Shown here in pieces: positions 4,788 to 6,479 of a stretch of 6,479 nt of DNA. The position numbers and the translations under genes were made by a program. The stretch spans positions 1 to 6,479 of the forward strand of contig CALBKL010000001.1 of the NCBI GenBank assembly GCA_937895985.1, read 5' to 3'. The stretch comes from an uncultured Solobacterium sp. (GTDB lineage Bacteria; Bacillota_I; Bacilli_A; Erysipelotrichales; Erysipelotrichaceae). Numbering within the stretch: the stretch's first letter is position 1; the number at the start of each line of letters is the position of its first letter. The notes beneath the pieces were generated by a model. It was not told the DNA's origin. It saw only the letters and a list, made by a program, of their open reading frames with translations, and made no database searches.

Positions 4788-6479
4788 ATGTTATATCAAG
4801 TTAGTAAAGCCTCAAAATATTATGGCGTCGATACAATCTTTGAAGATGTTAATTTTGAGATTAAAGGTACAGAGAAGATTGCCCTTGTTGGTAGAAACGG
4901 TTGTGGTAAAACAACCTTTTTACGCTGTATGTGTGGGGAAGAACAATTTGATAAAGGGACGATTTCACAACAGAATAATACGGTCATTGGGTACTTATCA
5001 CAGAAGGTATTGCCACATGATGAAAGAACTGTTGAGGAAGAACTACGTCTTATTTATGAACCGGTATTTGCGATGCAAGCAAGAATGCATGAATTAGAAA
5101 AGCAAATGGAGAAAGATGCGAGTGAAAAGGTTCTTGCGCAATACGCAACGGTTCAAGAACAGTTTGAAGCGATGAATGGATATCATTGGGAATCAGAGAT
5201 GAAAACAGTCTTTACGCGCTTTGGTTTTCCGATTGAAGATCTTCAAAAGAAAATTGGAGAGTTCTCTGGTGGGCAAAAAACACGTATCGCATTCGTAAAA
5301 CTACTATTATCAAAACCGGATGTCTTATTGTTGGATGAACCTACAAACCATTTGGATATTGATGCGATTGAGTGGTTGGAAGGCTATGTAAAGAATTATC
5401 CAAAGGCGGTAGTCATTGTATCACATGACCGGATGTTCTTAGATCATACAGTTGACGTTGTATATAATATGGAATATGGAAAGATGAAGCGCTATTCAGG
5501 TAACTATTCTAACTATGTCATTCAACGTGAAAATGATATTGAACGTCAACAATCTGCATATGCAAGACAACAGAAAGATATTCAGCGTTTAGAGGCGTTA
5601 ATTGAAAAGTTCCGTTATAAAAAGAATAAAGCTGCTTTTGCACAGTCCAAGATTAAATATTTAGAGCGTATGGACCGTATTGAAGTGGATCAAACAGATG
5701 ATAAAACATTTCATGCTAAATTTACTCCACGCGTAAAAGGTGGCGAAAAAGTATTGGAAGTTGAAAATCTTGCGATTGGATATGACCATGTTCTTACGAC
5801 GATTTCGATGAAGATGCGCCGTGGCGATCGAATTGCGATTATTGGTCCAAATGGTACAGGAAAATCAACGTTTGTAAAGACACTAATGAATATTGTTCCT
5901 GCTTTATCTGGTAGCTTCTTATTTGGTCATCAAATTGAGCGGGGATACTTTGATCAGCAGCTTGCACAATTTTCTTCTGGCAAAACAGTGCTAGAAGAAG
6001 TGTGGGACGAGTATCCGGATTTGGATCGAACAACAGTTCGAAGTGTATTAGGTCAATTCTTATTCTCTGCAGATGATGTATTTAAAACAGTTGATGTTTT
6101 ATCGGGTGGAGAAAAGGTAAGACTCTCCTTTGTAAAACTATTATTACAGCATGCCAATATGTTAATACTGGATGAACCAACAAACCACTTAGATATTCCA
6201 GGCAAGGAAGCACTCGAATTATCCCTAAAGGGATTTACTGGTTCGATATTATTTGTTTCGCATGACCGTTACTTTATTCAACAGATGGCAACAGGTTTAT
6301 TAATTCTAAGTAATGATGGCTGTAAGTTTGTAAATCAAACTTATGATGAATATATGAATCAAGAACCTGTACAAATAAGCGAAGTGAAACAAACAAGTAG
6401 TGAACCAAATCCTAAAAAAGAAGTGAAGAGGGCACTATCACCAGAAGCACGTCGTCGTGAGATTGCGAAACTTGAACGG
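4788..6479 (+). CDS. ABC-F family ribosome-associated ATPase, YdiF-like (3' end outside the window)
   Basis: ABC-F proteins are soluble twin ATPases that bind the ribosomal E site and act on the peptidyl-tRNA or peptidyl-transferase centre; they are not transporters and have no membrane domain. Reading from ATG 4788 is open for 564 codons to the window end. NBD1: Walker A GRNGCGKTT (35-43), signature FSGGQKTR (159-166), Walker B LLLDEPTNHLD with Asp183 and Glu184 (180-190), switch His213. A basic linker, the P-site-tRNA interaction motif, spans about 243-310 (FRYKKNKAAFAQSK, 275-288). NBD2: Walker A GPNGTGKST (353-361), signature LSGGEKVR (438-445), Walker B LILDEPTNHLD with Asp462 and Glu463 (459-469), switch His492. 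A charged C-terminal extension starts near 530; by comparison with remembered YdiF about 70 residues are missing. WDEYP (406-410) and LGQFLFSADDVFKTV (421-435) resemble B. subtilis YdiF, as does the gene order. GGAGG at 4778-4782 fits this ATG; in-frame ATGs at 4749 and 4776 would add 13 or 4 residues. A resistance role cannot be excluded. Confidence 0.93.
   Translation, partial: MLYQVSKASKYYGVDTIFEDVNFEIKGTEKIALVGRNGCGKTTFLRCMCGEEQFDKGTISQQNNTVIGYLSQKVLPHDERTVEEELRLIYEPVFAMQARMHELEKQMEKDASEKVLAQYATVQEQFEAMNGYHWESEMKTVFTRFGFPIEDLQKKIGEFSGGQKTRIAFVKLLLSKPDVLLLDEPTNHLDIDAIEWLEGYVKNYPKAVVIVSHDRMFLDHTVDVVYNMEYGKMKRYSGNYSNYVIQRENDIERQQSAYARQQKDIQRLEALIEKFRYKKNKAAFAQSKIKYLERMDRIEVDQTDDKTFHAKFTPRVKGGEKVLEVENLAIGYDHVLTTISMKMRRGDRIAIIGPNGTGKSTFVKTLMNIVPALSGSFLFGHQIERGYFDQQLAQFSSGKTVLEEVWDEYPDLDRTTVRSVLGQFLFSADDVFKTVDVLSGGEKVRLSFVKLLLQHANMLILDEPTNHLDIPGKEALELSLKGFTGSILFVSHDRYFIQQMATGLLILSNDGCKFVNQTYDEYMNQEPVQISEVKQTSSEPNPKKEVKRALSPEARRREIAKLER

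Noticed and set aside
4822..5097. A 91-codon + strand reading frame after asnS
   Set aside because: It overlaps the ABC-F gene in another frame, while frame 4788 carries Walker A, the start of NBD1 and the good ribosome binding site.
5839..6033. Minus-strand reading frame inside the ABC-F gene
   Set aside because: Antisense to NBD2 of the ABC-F gene, with no ribosome binding site or family match.

Overview
The window is an AT-rich stretch of a low-GC Gram-positive (Bacillota) chromosome. All genes lie on the + strand, tightly packed, most with AGGAGG/GGAGG-type ribosome binding sites. The order tsaE-tsaB-rimI-tsaD plus rex plus a YdiF-type ABC-F gene matches the Bacillus subtilis ydiB-ydiC-ydiD-ydiE-ydiF-(moaC)-rex neighbourhood, with asnS standing between rex and the ABC-F gene. 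The protein sequences suggest a non-Bacillus lineage such as Erysipelotrichia or a clostridial relative, but that placement is a guess from general flavour and not a tested result.

Layout. Bases 1-53 hold the tail of an unidentified upstream transcription unit, ending in an intrinsic terminator. Bases 54-132 are the leader of the first operon. Then come tsaE (133-585), tsaB (582-1178), rimI (1178-1621) and tsaD (1622-2632), joined by a 4-base overlap, a 1-base overlap and a zero-base gap. After 51 bases with a likely promoter and a possible Rex operator comes rex (2684-3304), then asnS (3335-4723). A 64-base spacer with two competing hairpins leads to an ABC-F ATPase (4788 to the window end, 3' truncated).

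Function. TsaB, TsaD and TsaE form the machinery that puts the threonylcarbamoyl group on A37 of tRNAs reading ANN codons (t6A); the TC-AMP-making enzyme TsaC is not in the window. RimI is a GNAT N-acetyltransferase that habitually travels with tsaB and tsaD. AsnRS charges tRNA-Asn, itself an ANN-decoding, t6A-bearing tRNA. The ABC-F protein acts on the ribosome. The theme is therefore tRNA maturation and translation, with Rex, the NADH/NAD+ sensing repressor, embedded in it.

This is conserved housekeeping DNA and no undescribed multi-gene system is visible. The points worth a second look are small cis-elements: a perfect 10-bp inverted repeat just inside the rimI start codon, an 18-bp Rex-like half-degenerate operator before rex, and mutually exclusive terminator and SD-sequestering hairpins, with a 5-codon mini-ORF containing two Trp codons, before the ABC-F gene.
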